DNA of 32,998 nt, taken from Pseudomonas sp. LS-2 (GTDB taxonomy: Bacteria > Pseudomonadota > Gammaproteobacteria > Pseudomonadales > Pseudomonadaceae). Positions within the stretch are counted from its first letter, which is position 1. Every line of letters starts with the position of its first letter. A model generated the notes under the pieces. The model was not told the origin of the DNA, ran no database searches, and saw only the letters and a list, made by a program, of their open reading frames with translations. Of the stretch, positions 24,816 to 32,998 are shown piece after piece. The stretch lies in NCBI RefSeq assembly GCF_003605735.1, contig NZ_QXTJ01000015.1:24515-57512 (forward strand), in the 5' to 3' direction. Position numbers and translations under genes: made by a program.

Positions 24816-24922
24816 AACTGCAGGGCCTGGGGTTCGGAGTGTCTGCTTCGCTTCGTGGCTCTGGATAAACCTGAAGACTCAGGCGAGGCACCGAAGTCGC
24901 GCATCTCGTTGTACTTTTCAAG
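24696..24922 (-). pseudogene. N-terminal fragment of DNA ligase D with frameshift
   Basis: In two frames the sequence spells the start of Lig[19 protein letters not shown], then [11 protein letters not shown], then after a one-base loss near 24808-24812, [18 protein letters not shown] and [17 protein letters not shown]. Functional LigD continues with AVHVEDHPLDY-type sequence for several hundred residues more. Both the frameshift and the missing remainder make this a dead fragment. Intact LigD joins DNA ends together with Ku. Confidence 0.75.
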
Positions 24923-25312
24923 GCCTGGAACTGTGTCCGGTTCGCCTGCCATTGGCTCGATTTGCCGATGCGCTCCTGCACCAACGCTTCGGGCGAAAAA
25001 CCACGCTGTTTTGCCTCTGCGCCCAGAATCTGCGAAACCATAGTGTCTCGAAGCGCGAACAAAGCTCACCGGCTTCTAGAGCATTCGCCTCATTCAGCGC
25101 TTGTAGCTGTCCTGCCGCTTCCGGATGGTCGACGCTGAAGATCAGGAAAGCTAACCATGGAGCGATCCTCAGGGTAGCGAGGGACAGCCCGCTAATTGCC
25201 TCGGTGTAGGTAAGATCACATGATCAAGGCTGGAACTGGATTACCATTCGATGCGTCCGCCATCGCTGTGGTTCATCGGGAAAGGGGCCGCATCCGAGCA
25301 CCTTCCACCGCT
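24923..25312. other. Decayed region between LigD fragment and LysR gene
   Basis: The minus strand reads like broken coding sequence: HPEAAGQLQALNEANALEAG in one frame, then FALRDTMVSQILGAEAKQRG and FSPEALVQERIGKSSQWQAN in another, suggesting one gene with a frameshift near 25065. I do not recognise the family. The sequence joins the LigD fragment near 24922-24935. Confidence 0.4.
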
Positions 25313-26227
25313 TCATGCATTGCTTGCCTGGGCTACTAACCAATCATGCACTGCTCTCCGAGAAGGTGTATTCAAGGCGCCCTCTCGGTAAGCCAGCACA
25401 TATTTTTTCCGCGCTGCAATGGGATGCCCGAACGGTACGATCAACGACCCCTGCTCCAGCTCATCGGTGATCAGCGCTTTCCGTGCGATCGCCACGCCCA
25501 TCCCCATCCTTGCAGCTTCGATTGTCAGATGGTTTCGGTTGAAGGTGTGGCCTCGTCGGACGTCAATTCCAGACACTCCTATCGCTGCCAAATAAAATTC
25601 CCACTCTGCATATTCATAGCTTCCCCGCCATGCCGTTATGTCGTGCAACAACGGGTAGTGCACCAGTTGAGAGGGCGAATCCAAGGGCGGTTTTCCTTTC
25701 AACAGCGCGGGGGAGCAAACTGGAAACAACTCCTCCTCCAGCAATGGCGTTGTGAGCAGTCCAGGGTAACTGCCGTCGTTCAGGTCGATAGCCAAATCAA
25801 AATCATCGTCGCGCAGAGATCCACTGCTATCCTCGGCCACGACTCGCAGCTCCATGTCTGGGTAGTCAGCTTGCAGCTCTGGCAAGCGAGGCATTAGCCA
25901 TTTGCTGAGGAATGAGGGGATGCACCTGAGCTTCAACACGCCACCAATCCGCCCCGAATGCAGGATCCTCAGCTCTTCACTGATCCGACTGTGTACCTCA
26001 TTGGCAACAGATGCCAGACGCTGACCTTCAGCCGTCAACTCCAAGCCTCTCCCGACTCTGTGAAACAGCGCAAAGCCAAGACGCTCTTCCAAGTGCCGAA
26101 TCTGCTGGCTGATTGCCCCAGGCGTCACATGCAGTTCATCCGCACACCTCGTGAACGACAAATGTCGCGCCGCGCAAGCAAACACCTGAAGTGAGGCATG
26201 CATTTGAGCGTTCACGATTCGGCTCAT
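25313..26227 (-). CDS. LysR-family regulator divergent from L-serine ammonia-lyase
   Basis: The 304-residue protein starts at the ATG complementary to 26225-26227. Residues 10-70 are the LysR winged helix-turn-helix (LQVFACAARHLSFTRCADEL, then TPGAISQQIRHLEERLGFALF). The rest is the two-lobed effector-binding domain (LRCIPSFLSKWLMPRLPELQ, DFDLAIDLNDGSYPG, FPVCSPALL). The pattern is closest to the GcvA/DsdC group, which respond to glycine or D-serine. The gene is divergent from the serine lyase gene with a 128-base gap, the standard arrangement of a LysR activator and its target. The inducer is inferred to be serine or a related amino acid. Confidence 0.85.
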   Translation of the reverse strand: MSRIVNAQMHASLQVFACAARHLSFTRCADELHVTPGAISQQIRHLEERLGFALFHRVGRGLELTAEGQRLASVANEVHSRISEELRILHSGRIGGVLKLRCIPSFLSKWLMPRLPELQADYPDMELRVVAEDSSGSLRDDDFDLAIDLNDGSYPGLLTTPLLEEELFPVCSPALLKGKPPLDSPSQLVHYPLLHDITAWRGSYEYAEWEFYLAAIGVSGIDVRRGHTFNRNHLTIEAARMGMGVAIARKALITDELEQGSLIVPFGHPIAARKKYVLAYREGALNTPSRRAVHDWLVAQASNA

Positions 26228-26355
26228 TGAGGAGACCTGCTAATACATTGGGTAGGAAGGATCGTTTGTCCCCATCGCCCTGACAGCCAAAGATAACGAC
26301 CAAGCAAAGGGGAAAACTGATATCCCCTCGATGAAATTCTTGGAGGTGATTTGCA
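26228..26355. promoter_or_regulatory. Divergent promoter region of LysR gene and serine lyase
   Basis: The 128-base gap lies between two divergent starts. GGAGGTGATT (26342-26351) is an excellent ribosome binding site for the lyase. LysR regulators usually bind a T-N11-A site in such gaps; several loose candidates exist and I cannot single one out. Confidence 0.5.
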
Positions 26356-27732
26356 ATGGCGATCAGCGTGTTCGACATGTTCAAAATTGGTATCGGCCCT
26401 TCCAGCTCTCACACGGTTGGCCCGATGCGCGCAGGTGCGTTGTTCATCGACGAATTGCGTGCTTCGCAGATCTTGGACAGGACTGAACGGGTTGAGGTGC
26501 GCCTTTATGGCTCGCTCTCGGCAACCGGCATTGGCCATGCGAGTGATCGTGCGACCGTGATGGGTCTGATGGGCGAATGGCCTGATCAGGTTGACCCCTC
26601 CCAAATCGGCGTGCGCATAGATGCTCTTCGTAGCACCTCGATACTCAGCTTGGGGGATGAGCATCCCGTCGAGTTCATATGGGAGCGAGACATGCTTATG
26701 CTCGATGAAAGCCTTCCCTACCACCCCAACGGCATGAGCCTGTGCGCTTATGGCCCGAACGGGAAGCTTTTTGAGCAGACCTATTACTCCGTAGGTGGCG
26801 GGTTCGTAGTCGACGCCAACCAAGCGGCGAGCGGCGTGCTCGACTCCGATCAAACCGTGTTGCCGTATGACTTCTCCAGCGGTGCACAACTGCTCAGGCT
26901 TTGTAAGGAGCATGGGCTGAGCGTCTCGCAACTGATGATGGAAAATGAGAAAGCCTGGCGTACTGAAGCTCAGATCAAAGCTGAGATTCTTAAGATCTGG
27001 GCCGCTATGGAGGAGTGCGTTGAAAAGGGGTTGGAGGAACAAGGCGTTTTGCCTGGAGGGCTGCAAGTCCGCCGACGGGCTCGCCGGCTCCATCAAAGCT
27101 TGTTGGCCCTTGAGAAGCCCAACGTCATCGTTTCTACCATGAGCGCGATGGAGTGGGTAAACCTGTTTGCAATGGCGGTGAATGAAGAGAATGCCGCTGG
27201 CGGGAGGATGGTGACGGCGCCTACAAACGGGGCAGCAGGAATTGTCCCGGCGGTGCTGCATTACTACATGAAATTCAACCCTGAGGCGTGCGACGACGAC
27301 GTCATTCGCTACTTCTTGAGCTGCGCCGCTGTCGGGATCTTGTGCAAGAAAAACGCGTCTATTTCGGGTGCAGAGGTCGGCTGCCAAGGCGAAGTCGGCT
27401 CGGCCTGTGCAATGGCCGCAGCAGGCCTTTCCGAGATATTGGGGGCAACCCCTGAGCAGGTTGAAAATGCTGCAGAGATTGGCCTTGAGCACAATCTGGG
27501 GCTGACATGTGATCCGGTGGGAGGCCTTGTCCAGGTACCGTGCATCGAGCGCAATGCCATCGCGGTAGTCAAAGCGATCAACGCGGCGCAGATGGCGCTT
27601 CGCGGAGACGGTGAGCATTTTATCTCCCTCGATCATGTGATTCGGACAATGCGAGACACTGGTGCTGACATGCACGATAAGTACAAGGAGACATCGCGGG
27701 GCGGGTTAGCAGTCAATCTGATCGAGTGCTGA
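26356..27732 (+). CDS. L-serine ammonia-lyase (iron-sulfur type)
   Basis: The 458-residue enzyme deaminates L-serine to pyruvate and ammonia in the cytosol. It is the one-chain form: residues 1-150 are the beta domain with the signature [19 protein letters not shown]; the alpha domain follows with [17 protein letters not shown], then the cluster cysteines in [30 protein letters not shown], and [19 protein letters not shown]. These bind the catalytic [4Fe-4S] cluster. Length matches SdaA/SdaB (about 455). The core cluster residues are present, so activity is expected. The gene is divergent from a LysR gene and followed by a hairpin. Whether it is SdaA or SdaB is not decided here; Pseudomonas genomes often carry more than one copy. 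Confidence 0.93.
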   Translation: MAISVFDMFKIGIGPSSSHTVGPMRAGALFIDELRASQILDRTERVEVRLYGSLSATGIGHASDRATVMGLMGEWPDQVDPSQIGVRIDALRSTSILSLGDEHPVEFIWERDMLMLDESLPYHPNGMSLCAYGPNGKLFEQTYYSVGGGFVVDANQAASGVLDSDQTVLPYDFSSGAQLLRLCKEHGLSVSQLMMENEKAWRTEAQIKAEILKIWAAMEECVEKGLEEQGVLPGGLQVRRRARRLHQSLLALEKPNVIVSTMSAMEWVNLFAMAVNEENAAGGRMVTAPTNGAAGIVPAVLHYYMKFNPEACDDDVIRYFLSCAAVGILCKKNASISGAEVGCQGEVGSACAMAAAGLSEILGATPEQVENAAEIGLEHNLGLTCDPVGGLVQVPCIERNAIAVVKAINAAQMALRGDGEHFISLDHVIRTMRDTGADMHDKYKETSRGGLAVNLIEC

Positions 27733-27746
27733 TCCACGCTGATTGA

Positions 27747-27780
27747 AGGTGGCTCCTCGAAACTGTCGATGGAGCCACCT
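27747..27780 (+). terminator. Stem-loop after the serine lyase gene
   Basis: AGGTGGCTCC (27747-27756) pairs perfectly with GGAGCCACCT (27771-27780) around a 14-base loop, 15 bases after the stop. A T-run is lacking, so it may be a weak or Rho-aided terminator or an mRNA-protecting hairpin. Confidence 0.65.
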
Positions 27781-27979
27781 GGAGCAAATCGCATTTGACG
27801 ATGACTAAGCGATCAACGATTACTCCTCCATCCCCTTCAAAACAGACAAGGCATGTGCCATAACAGCTGTCTGCCTATCCCGCAGTGGAAAACCGAAGGC
27901 GAGCGTTATCGAACTAATTTGCCAACCATCGAGCTCTAGGTCAGTCGGGATACAACGCTGTCGCGACTCACATCAGAAC

Positions 27980-29143
27980 TCAACGAATCTGAATATTGCG
28001 AATCTTGGGAATTCCCAGGATCATCAGAGCCGAGACCATCCAGAAAATACTGCTCAAGCCGACCAACCCGCTAAACGAACCGGCGACTATTGGCACAAGA
28101 AAATTTGATGCATTCAGTGCCGTAAGCCTGATACCAAATGCCTCGCCCTGACGATGCAGTGGAGTTACTTGAACTAACATCGTCAATATCATAGGTTGGA
28201 CACATCCTAATGCTGCGCCCAGCACAGTAGAGCACGTGAACATCATCAACGGGTTGTGCGCAAATGGGTAAATCGAAAACACTATGACTGCCACTACACA
28301 TGAGCAAGCAATGATTTGTTTTTCTGAAAAGCGCTTACTCAAAATTGGCAAGACCAACCTGATCGCTGCTGCAGCAAAAGCAAAACCACCTAATATTACG
28401 CCTATGATTGAAGCACTGTAGCCGGCCTTAAAGCCTATAACAGGCACGATAAACGAGTGCACATCCCAAACCGTAGATTGGAGCCAGTTAATAAATAGAA
28501 TACCCCTGAAATTTGCAGATTTCAAAAGATCCCAAGCAGGCGCCTTAATCGCAACTGGGACACTTGCACTGCGCATCGCGATTACCTTACGGGTGAACAA
28601 CCACGACGAGCAGGATAAAAGTGCCAAAAATGCAAAACAATACTGAAAGGCCACATAATCGCCTTTGGCTGGTGTCAGTAAATCTATGATGAGCCCGGCA
28701 GCCAATGGGCCCAAAGAACTTGATAAAGCGGGCGATATCGCGAGCCAGCCAAAGTAATTTCGACGAGCTTCATCGCTTAGATCAGCCCGCCCGACGTGAC
28801 GCTGCATGACAATCAAAGTGACGCAGTTTGCAGCCCCCAGCGCAACGGCAATCATTGAAATTATCACTATTTCCGGATGCAATGCCCCCAAGAAAAGCAT
28901 TCCACCGGATCCCACTGCAGCATAAGCCATTGGGGCGTGCAGCCCCTTTTTGTCGGCAAAGCGTCCAATTGGAATGGCGAGAAATATCTGGCTTGCGGCG
29001 AATAGTGCCACAAGCGCCCCTACCGCTCCGTCACTTACACCTATGGAAAGCGCGTACAGAGGCGCTGCTAGCTTCAACCCTTGGAATGCCGCTAGCATGA
29101 GGGTTTGAGCACAGAGTATCAAAAGCAATTGGGAGCGTGACAT
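27980..29143 (-). CDS. MFS transporter
   Basis: The start is taken at the ATG complementary to 29141-29143 (MSRSQLLLILCAQTLM, 387 residues); a GTG three codons upstream is an alternative. About twelve hydrophobic helices can be drawn. The loop between helices 2 and 3 has the family motif G-x-x-x-D-K-K-G (IPIGRFADKKGLH). The cytosolic mid-loop follows helix 6. The protein lies downstream of an opine-dehydrogenase-family gene and dipeptide-type ABC genes on the same strand, so it may export the product made there or import a related compound; the substrate is unknown. The 372-base gap and a terminator before it suggest its own promoter. Confidence 0.85.
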   Translation of the reverse strand: MSRSQLLLILCAQTLMLAAFQGLKLAAPLYALSIGVSDGAVGALVALFAASQIFLAIPIGRFADKKGLHAPMAYAAVGSGGMLFLGALHPEIVIISMIAVALGAANCVTLIVMQRHVGRADLSDEARRNYFGWLAISPALSSSLGPLAAGLIIDLLTPAKGDYVAFQYCFAFLALLSCSSWLFTRKVIAMRSASVPVAIKAPAWDLLKSANFRGILFINWLQSTVWDVHSFIVPVIGFKAGYSASIIGVILGGFAFAAAAIRLVLPILSKRFSEKQIIACSCVVAVIVFSIYPFAHNPLMMFTCSTVLGAALGCVQPMILTMLVQVTPLHRQGEAFGIRLTALNASNFLVPIVAGSFSGLVGLSSIFWMVSALMILGIPKIRNIQIR

Positions 29144-29515
29144 GTTATGCACTCACTACGGTAGTGTAACGCACATTAACTTTTCTCTCGAAAACAAAAA
29201 ATCCCTGAGCCGCGTGGGGCTCAAGGAAAAGTACAAAGGATTAAATCATCTTGCCCCTGTATCTAAGGGTGTGAACGAGAGCAAGAGGCGACAATGATGT
29301 GAGCATTATGTGACCGCGCCGCATCACAGGTCTTAATTTTGGCATTATCCACCGACGGAATAAAATAAAAATATACACGCACCCTATAAGCTAATCTGAT
29401 GGATCCACCGCCGAGCGGGGGAAATCTCAGTGGTGATTCCATGTGATAAATAACTGCCATGGACATCAGCCACTCCCCGCTCAGACTATAGCCACGCACT
29501 ACGTCAGGTATCAGC
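29144..29515. other. Intergenic region with terminator
   Basis: This region lies between the opine-dehydrogenase-family gene and the MFS gene. It has one terminator (29196-29228, annotated separately) and an AT-rich part near 29360-29380. The 78-residue frame on the minus strand (29263-29499) has no recognised pattern and I leave it out. A promoter for the MFS gene must lie within it. Confidence 0.4.
29196..29228 (-). terminator. Rho-independent terminator of the ABC/opine-dehydrogenase cluster
   Basis: Read on the minus strand, CCTTGAGCC pairs with GGCTCAGGG (one G-T pair) around a six-base loop and is followed by a T-rich run (ATTTTTTG). It lies about 290 bases after the opine-dehydrogenase-family gene and 50 bases before the MFS start. 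Confidence 0.75.
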
Positions 29516-30589
29516 TTACGCTGCAGCTACACGAGCCAGTAGCCCTTCCATGGACTCGGACTCAAGCTTCAGTCCTTCAACCAGGTCGTTTTCGTTAGAC
29601 AAGCCATCTGGCAGCAGTAGGGCCGACATTGCAACAATGCTCTGGGTGACCGGCATCGGTACATTGGCTATGCGCCCCAACGCCAAAGTGAACTCCAAAC
29701 CGTATGGCACATCTTCAGAAATGTATCGGGTGTCTACTTCAATAGGCCCGGGCGGCCCACCCCTCTTCTGGTGTAGTTCCTCCGCAATTTCTTTCAAACC
29801 TTCGGACTGGATACCGAATGACTGTTTCAGTTTCTGCCCCAAAGTCTTAAGCTGCCATCCAAAAGCAGAGGCCAAATTCAATCGTTCAGCGTCAAGCTGC
29901 GCAATGAGTTTGCACACATAAGATGTCATATAATGATATTGAGGCCAGCTTTCTTTTCGTTCGATACGCGTCCAATTAAGGATAGCAAGCGGAGCGTGGA
30001 AAACGGCATTGGTATTATTCAATGTCGACATCAGTGGGTTTTCATCCACCACGAAATCACTACCGAATAAATCACTGCATACACGCTGCGCATCTTCAAC
30101 TTTTGAAGCTGGCAAGCAGGAGACGCCCAGCGATGGGCGACGCACCATGATATTGACCTTGTCTTCCGAAACCCTTCGCGCGGTAAGTGCAGTTGTGCCA
30201 AAACTGGCGACGACAAGATCTACCCCCAGGTTCCTCGCGCGCTCCCGAAGATAAAGCGCCGACAACGAGCCCATTGAACTTACGATAACCGTCTGGCCGC
30301 TTCTCAAGCTTGGGAGCGCAGCATCAATTGCCTGTCGGTGCGCATTCACAGGCAAGCAGATAATTACCACGTCAGCCGCTGAAACCGTGTCCTCAGCGTT
30401 ATTGACTCTATCAACGTCCACACTTCCCTCTAACACCCCCGTTGCATGCAACTTGAGGCGTCCCAACGAAGGCTGATCCGAGGAGCGCCCATTCCAAATC
30501 GTGACGCCGTTACCACGATTTGCAGTCCATGCCGCGTAAGCAAGGCCAATGCCACCAGCTCCGATAATTCCTACTTTGTATGACTGCAT
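29516..30589 (-). CDS. Octopine/nopaline-dehydrogenase-family enzyme
   Basis: I start at the ATG complementary to 30587-30589, seven bases after GGGA (357 residues); a TTG two codons upstream is possible. The N-terminal Rossmann domain has KVGIIGAGGIGLAYAAW (NAD(P) binding). The C-terminal helical domain has STLNNTNAVFHAPLAILN, where the Asn and His correspond to the catalytic residues of opine dehydrogenases. Family members join a keto acid to an amino acid by reductive amination or the reverse. The neighbours (dipeptide-type ABC importer, MFS transporter) suggest making or using an opine-like compound, perhaps a metallophore. The substrate cannot be told. Ketopantoate reductase is the main alternative, though the length and C-terminal motif argue against it. 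Confidence 0.75.
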   Translation of the reverse strand: MQSYKVGIIGAGGIGLAYAAWTANRGNGVTIWNGRSSDQPSLGRLKLHATGVLEGSVDVDRVNNAEDTVSAADVVIICLPVNAHRQAIDAALPSLRSGQTVIVSSMGSLSALYLRERARNLGVDLVVASFGTTALTARRVSEDKVNIMVRRPSLGVSCLPASKVEDAQRVCSDLFGSDFVVDENPLMSTLNNTNAVFHAPLAILNWTRIERKESWPQYHYMTSYVCKLIAQLDAERLNLASAFGWQLKTLGQKLKQSFGIQSEGLKEIAEELHQKRGGPPGPIEVDTRYISEDVPYGLEFTLALGRIANVPMPVTQSIVAMSALLLPDGLSNENDLVEGLKLESESMEGLLARVAAA

Positions 30590-30699
30590 TTTCAAATCCC
30601 AGGTGAAGCAGTGCCGTCCCGGGTCTCAAAATAAACACCGAGAAACAGCACTGCATTTCGTTACTTGATGATGGTAATACCTGAACCGCTAGCTCAGAC

Positions 30700-32601
30700 T
30701 CAGCACCATTCGCCTTCGGGCTCCATGTAAAAGTGACCCTCCCCGGCTTGGTGATACACCCGTGCCGGAGGAATGAAATCATGCGCTTTATACGGAGTTC
30801 TCAAAGTACCGGCAGACACTCGCTGCACCTGCTTTCGTGCAGGGTCAGGAATAGGTACTGCGTCAATCAAACGGCGTGTATAGGGATGTTTAGGATCGTT
30901 AAAGATTGCGGCACGAGGCCCAATCTCGACTATTTCCCCCATGTACATCACCGCCACTCGGTGGCTCACACGCTCAACTACCGCCATATCATGGCTAATG
31001 AATATGAAGCCCAAGCCCAGCTCTTGTTGCAATTCGAGCAACAGATTCACAATTTGGACTTTTACCGATACATCTAAGGCCGAAACCGCCTCGTCAGCGA
31101 CAATCGTGCCTGGTCTCAACGCCAGAGCCCGAGCAATGCACACACGTTGACGCTGCCCGCCAGAAAACTCGTGCGGCAAGCGCCAAGCAGCATCGGCGGG
31201 CAGCCCCACTTTTACGAGCAACTCAATGGCGACCTCTTCACATCGCTTGGCATCGTAAAGCCCATGCACTCTGAGCGGCTCAATGATCGATTGAGCTACA
31301 GTCTGTCGTGGATTCAGGCTCGAATAAGGATCCTGGAAGACCATCTGGATCTTCCTGGCACGCTCCATTGGCGTGATAGACCCGAGCTCGACACCCTCCA
31401 ACTTGACTGACCCATGGGTTGGATCAAGGAGCCCCGTGATGAGTCGTCCAGTCGTCGATTTGCCGCACCCGGACTCCCCAACAATTGCAAGCGTTTCACC
31501 TTGGCTAAGATTGAAACTCACGTTTTCGACCGCATGCACTCGGCCAGTGACGCGCTTGAAAAAACCAGACCGCACATCAAACCGAGTTGTCAGGCCAGAC
31601 ACCTCCAGGAGGTAGGGTTTGGTATGACGCACACTGTCTTTCATCTCGGGCGCAGGGACATTGCTTCCAGCGGCCATGTCATAGATCGGAAACGGCTTAG
31701 GCGACGGTTCAGCTGCCATTGATCCGAGTTCGGGCACTGCAGACAAAAGCGCTTTTGTATACGGCTTCTGAGGCGCCGAAAAAATCTCCGATGTGGAAGC
31801 CGTTTCTACCAGATCGCCGCGATACATGACCAATGTACGATCTGCTATCTGGGCAACCACGCCCATATCATGAGTGATGAACACAACCGCCATGTGCTCT
31901 TGCGCCTGCAATTCCTTGATCAACTCCAGGATTTGCGCCTGGATGGTCACATCAAGGGCTGTGGTCGGCTCGTCGGCGATCAACACTGCGGGATTGCAGG
32001 CCAACGTCATCGCGATCATGACGCGCTGACGCATTCCTCCCGAGAACTGATGCGGGTAGTCGTCATACCGCTCTTGGGCAGCGGGGATGCGAACCCGCTC
32101 CATCAGCTTCAGCGCTTCTTCCTTTGCCTGGGTCGCATCGAGCCCTCGGTGTAACCGCAATGGCTCAGCAATCTGTTCACCGATGGTCATGACCGGATTC
32201 AGCGAAGTCATTGGTTCCTGGAAGATCATCGCAATCCGATTTCCACGGATATCGGCCATCTCCGGCTCAGGCAGGCATAGCAATTCCTGGCCCTGCAACC
32301 GGATGCTTCCAGTCACCTGTGACGTATTAGCTGGCAGCAGTCCCAGGATAGACATCGCAGAAACACTTTTACCCGAGCCTGATTCGCCCACGATCGCCAG
32401 CGTCTCGCCTCGCGCGACACGAAAGCTGAGGTCTTTGACGACTGGAGACCAGCCACCGCCTCGCCGGAATGCGACGTTCAGTCCTGTAACTTCCAGAACA
32501 GTTTCTTGGTTCAACGGAAGCGATCCGTTCATAGATGAGGCCTCACTCATGCTTGCTCCGGGCTTATCACGGTTTGCCTGAACTGCACTAAGAGTATTCA
32601 T
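30700..32601 (-). CDS. Fused double ABC ATPase of a dipeptide/opine-type importer
   Basis: The 633-residue protein carries two complete nucleotide-binding domains, like GsiA or a DppD-DppF fusion. Domain 1: Walker A GESGSGKS, signature FSGGMRQRV, Walker B VLIADEPTTALD. Domain 2: Walker A GESGCGKST, signature FSGGQRQRV, Walker B TIVADEAVSALD (Pro replaced by Ala). Each is followed by the C-terminal PYTK/PYTRRL oligopeptide extension. It energises uptake of a peptide- or opine-like substrate at the inner membrane. Its ATG (complement of 32599-32601) overlaps the stop of the permease gene by four bases. The next gene downstream is the opine-dehydrogenase-family gene, 110 bases on. Confidence 0.92.
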   Translation of the reverse strand: MNTLSAVQANRDKPGASMSEASSMNGSLPLNQETVLEVTGLNVAFRRGGGWSPVVKDLSFRVARGETLAIVGESGSGKSVSAMSILGLLPANTSQVTGSIRLQGQELLCLPEPEMADIRGNRIAMIFQEPMTSLNPVMTIGEQIAEPLRLHRGLDATQAKEEALKLMERVRIPAAQERYDDYPHQFSGGMRQRVMIAMTLACNPAVLIADEPTTALDVTIQAQILELIKELQAQEHMAVVFITHDMGVVAQIADRTLVMYRGDLVETASTSEIFSAPQKPYTKALLSAVPELGSMAAEPSPKPFPIYDMAAGSNVPAPEMKDSVRHTKPYLLEVSGLTTRFDVRSGFFKRVTGRVHAVENVSFNLSQGETLAIVGESGCGKSTTGRLITGLLDPTHGSVKLEGVELGSITPMERARKIQMVFQDPYSSLNPRQTVAQSIIEPLRVHGLYDAKRCEEVAIELLVKVGLPADAAWRLPHEFSGGQRQRVCIARALALRPGTIVADEAVSALDVSVKVQIVNLLLELQQELGLGFIFISHDMAVVERVSHRVAVMYMGEIVEIGPRAAIFNDPKHPYTRRLIDAVPIPDPARKQVQRVSAGTLRTPYKAHDFIPPARVYHQAGEGHFYMEPEGEWC

Positions 32602-32998
32602 GAGCGCTCCGAACGAGTCTTAGGATCGTTTGCATCACGCAATGCGTCACCCAGCAGGCTCAACGCAAGCACGGTCAGCAGAATTGCGAGGCTTGGGAAT
32701 ACCGTGAGCCACCACGCGTCCAAGATGTTCTCAAAACCTTCCCTGATCATGCTCCCCCAGGTCGGGGCGGGCGGTGGGACACCCAAGCCGATGAAGCTCA
32801 GCGAAGCTTCTGTGCGAATGGCCGTCGCCATCCACAGAGCACCGAGTACGAGAACTTCCGAGATCATGTTGGGCAAGATATGCACAGTCATCAGTCGACC
32901 AGGGCCATACCCCAACGAACGGCCAGCCTCGACGAAATCGCGTTGTTTGAGTGCTATGGTCGGAGCCCGGGCGATACGAACAAAAGGTGCGATCTCGG
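32598..32998 (-). CDS. Dipeptide-type ABC permease (DppC-like), 5' part outside window
   Basis: The visible 132 residues are the C-terminal part of a permease. The frame continues off the right edge. It contains the EAA coupling motif (FVEAGRSLGYGPGRLMTVHILPN), then two hydrophobic helices and SLSFIGLGVPPPAPTWGSMI, diagnostic of DppC/GsiD/OppC permeases. The end (LGDALRDANDPKTRSERS) matches the usual 'LGDxLRDxLDPK'. The stop overlaps the ATPase start by four bases, so both are translated together. A DppB-like permease and a binding protein are expected further right. Confidence 0.92.
   Translation of the reverse strand, partial: EIAPFVRIARAPTIALKQRDFVEAGRSLGYGPGRLMTVHILPNMISEVLVLGALWMATAIRTEASLSFIGLGVPPPAPTWGSMIREGFENILDAWWLTVFPSLAILLTVLALSLLGDALRDANDPKTRSERS

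Noticed and set aside
6831..25312. CRISPR array in the defence block
   Set aside because: No regularly spaced repeat series was found by eye; the repeats seen are single pairs or triplets without spacers.
26224..27675. 483-codon minus-strand frame opposite the serine lyase
   Set aside because: Exact shadow of the lyase gene; the protein has no recognisable motif.

Overview
The window looks like a chromosome segment of a Pseudomonas of the fluorescens/syringae type. The evidence is the core gene set (CvfB-type S1 protein, TorF-type porin, DUF6279 lipoprotein, DEAD-box helicase, YbdG/MscS-type channel), a Pseudomonas-style REP doublet at 4454-4540, and an H-NS-family protein of the MvaT/MvaU kind. 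This is a judgement from protein families read by eye; no search was run.

Layout. (1) Positions 1 to about 6830 are ordinary core genome: envelope proteins, small regulators and an RNA helicase. (2) At about 6831 the MscS-family channel gene breaks off after two thirds of its usual length. This marks the left edge of an accessory block that runs to about 25.3 kb and carries neither an integrase nor a transposase in the window. (3) The block is a dense defence and stress island: an unrecognised two-gene operon with an Mrr-like N-terminus in the second protein (7043-9627), an AbiU2-like HEPN protein, a two-helix membrane protein of unknown role, an Abi_C/HEPN protein followed by a frameshifted MvaT/MvaU-like silencer, a PrrC/RloC-like anticodon nuclease, a retron, a small membrane protein, a metallophosphoesterase pair, an XRE regulator, a PD-(D/E)XK nuclease-like protein, a HAD hydrolase with a small Cys-rich protein, and decayed pieces (a LigD N-terminus joined to a DUF2384 antitoxin tail). 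(4) From 25.3 kb onward there is metabolism: a LysR regulator divergent from an L-serine ammonia-lyase, then a leftward cluster of dipeptide-type ABC permease, fused double ATPase, opine-dehydrogenase-family enzyme and MFS transporter.

The best single discovery is the retron at 15911-18028. A phosphoribosyltransferase-like protein with a C-terminal winged helix precedes a predicted 201-nt msr-msd RNA. That RNA is bounded by a perfect 12-bp inverted repeat (17158-17169 / 17347-17358), contains an 11-bp perfect msd stem (17261-17271 / 17299-17309), and has a candidate branching G inside the effector's stop codon. The reverse transcriptase that follows has the first catalytic aspartate region but ends before the YxDD box, so the system appears disarmed in this strain while the effector and RNA remain intact.

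The second candidate is the 7043-9627 operon. Its two genes overlap by four bases and an 11-C tract sits directly before the ribosome binding site, which suggests possible phase variation. I could not place the first protein in a known family.
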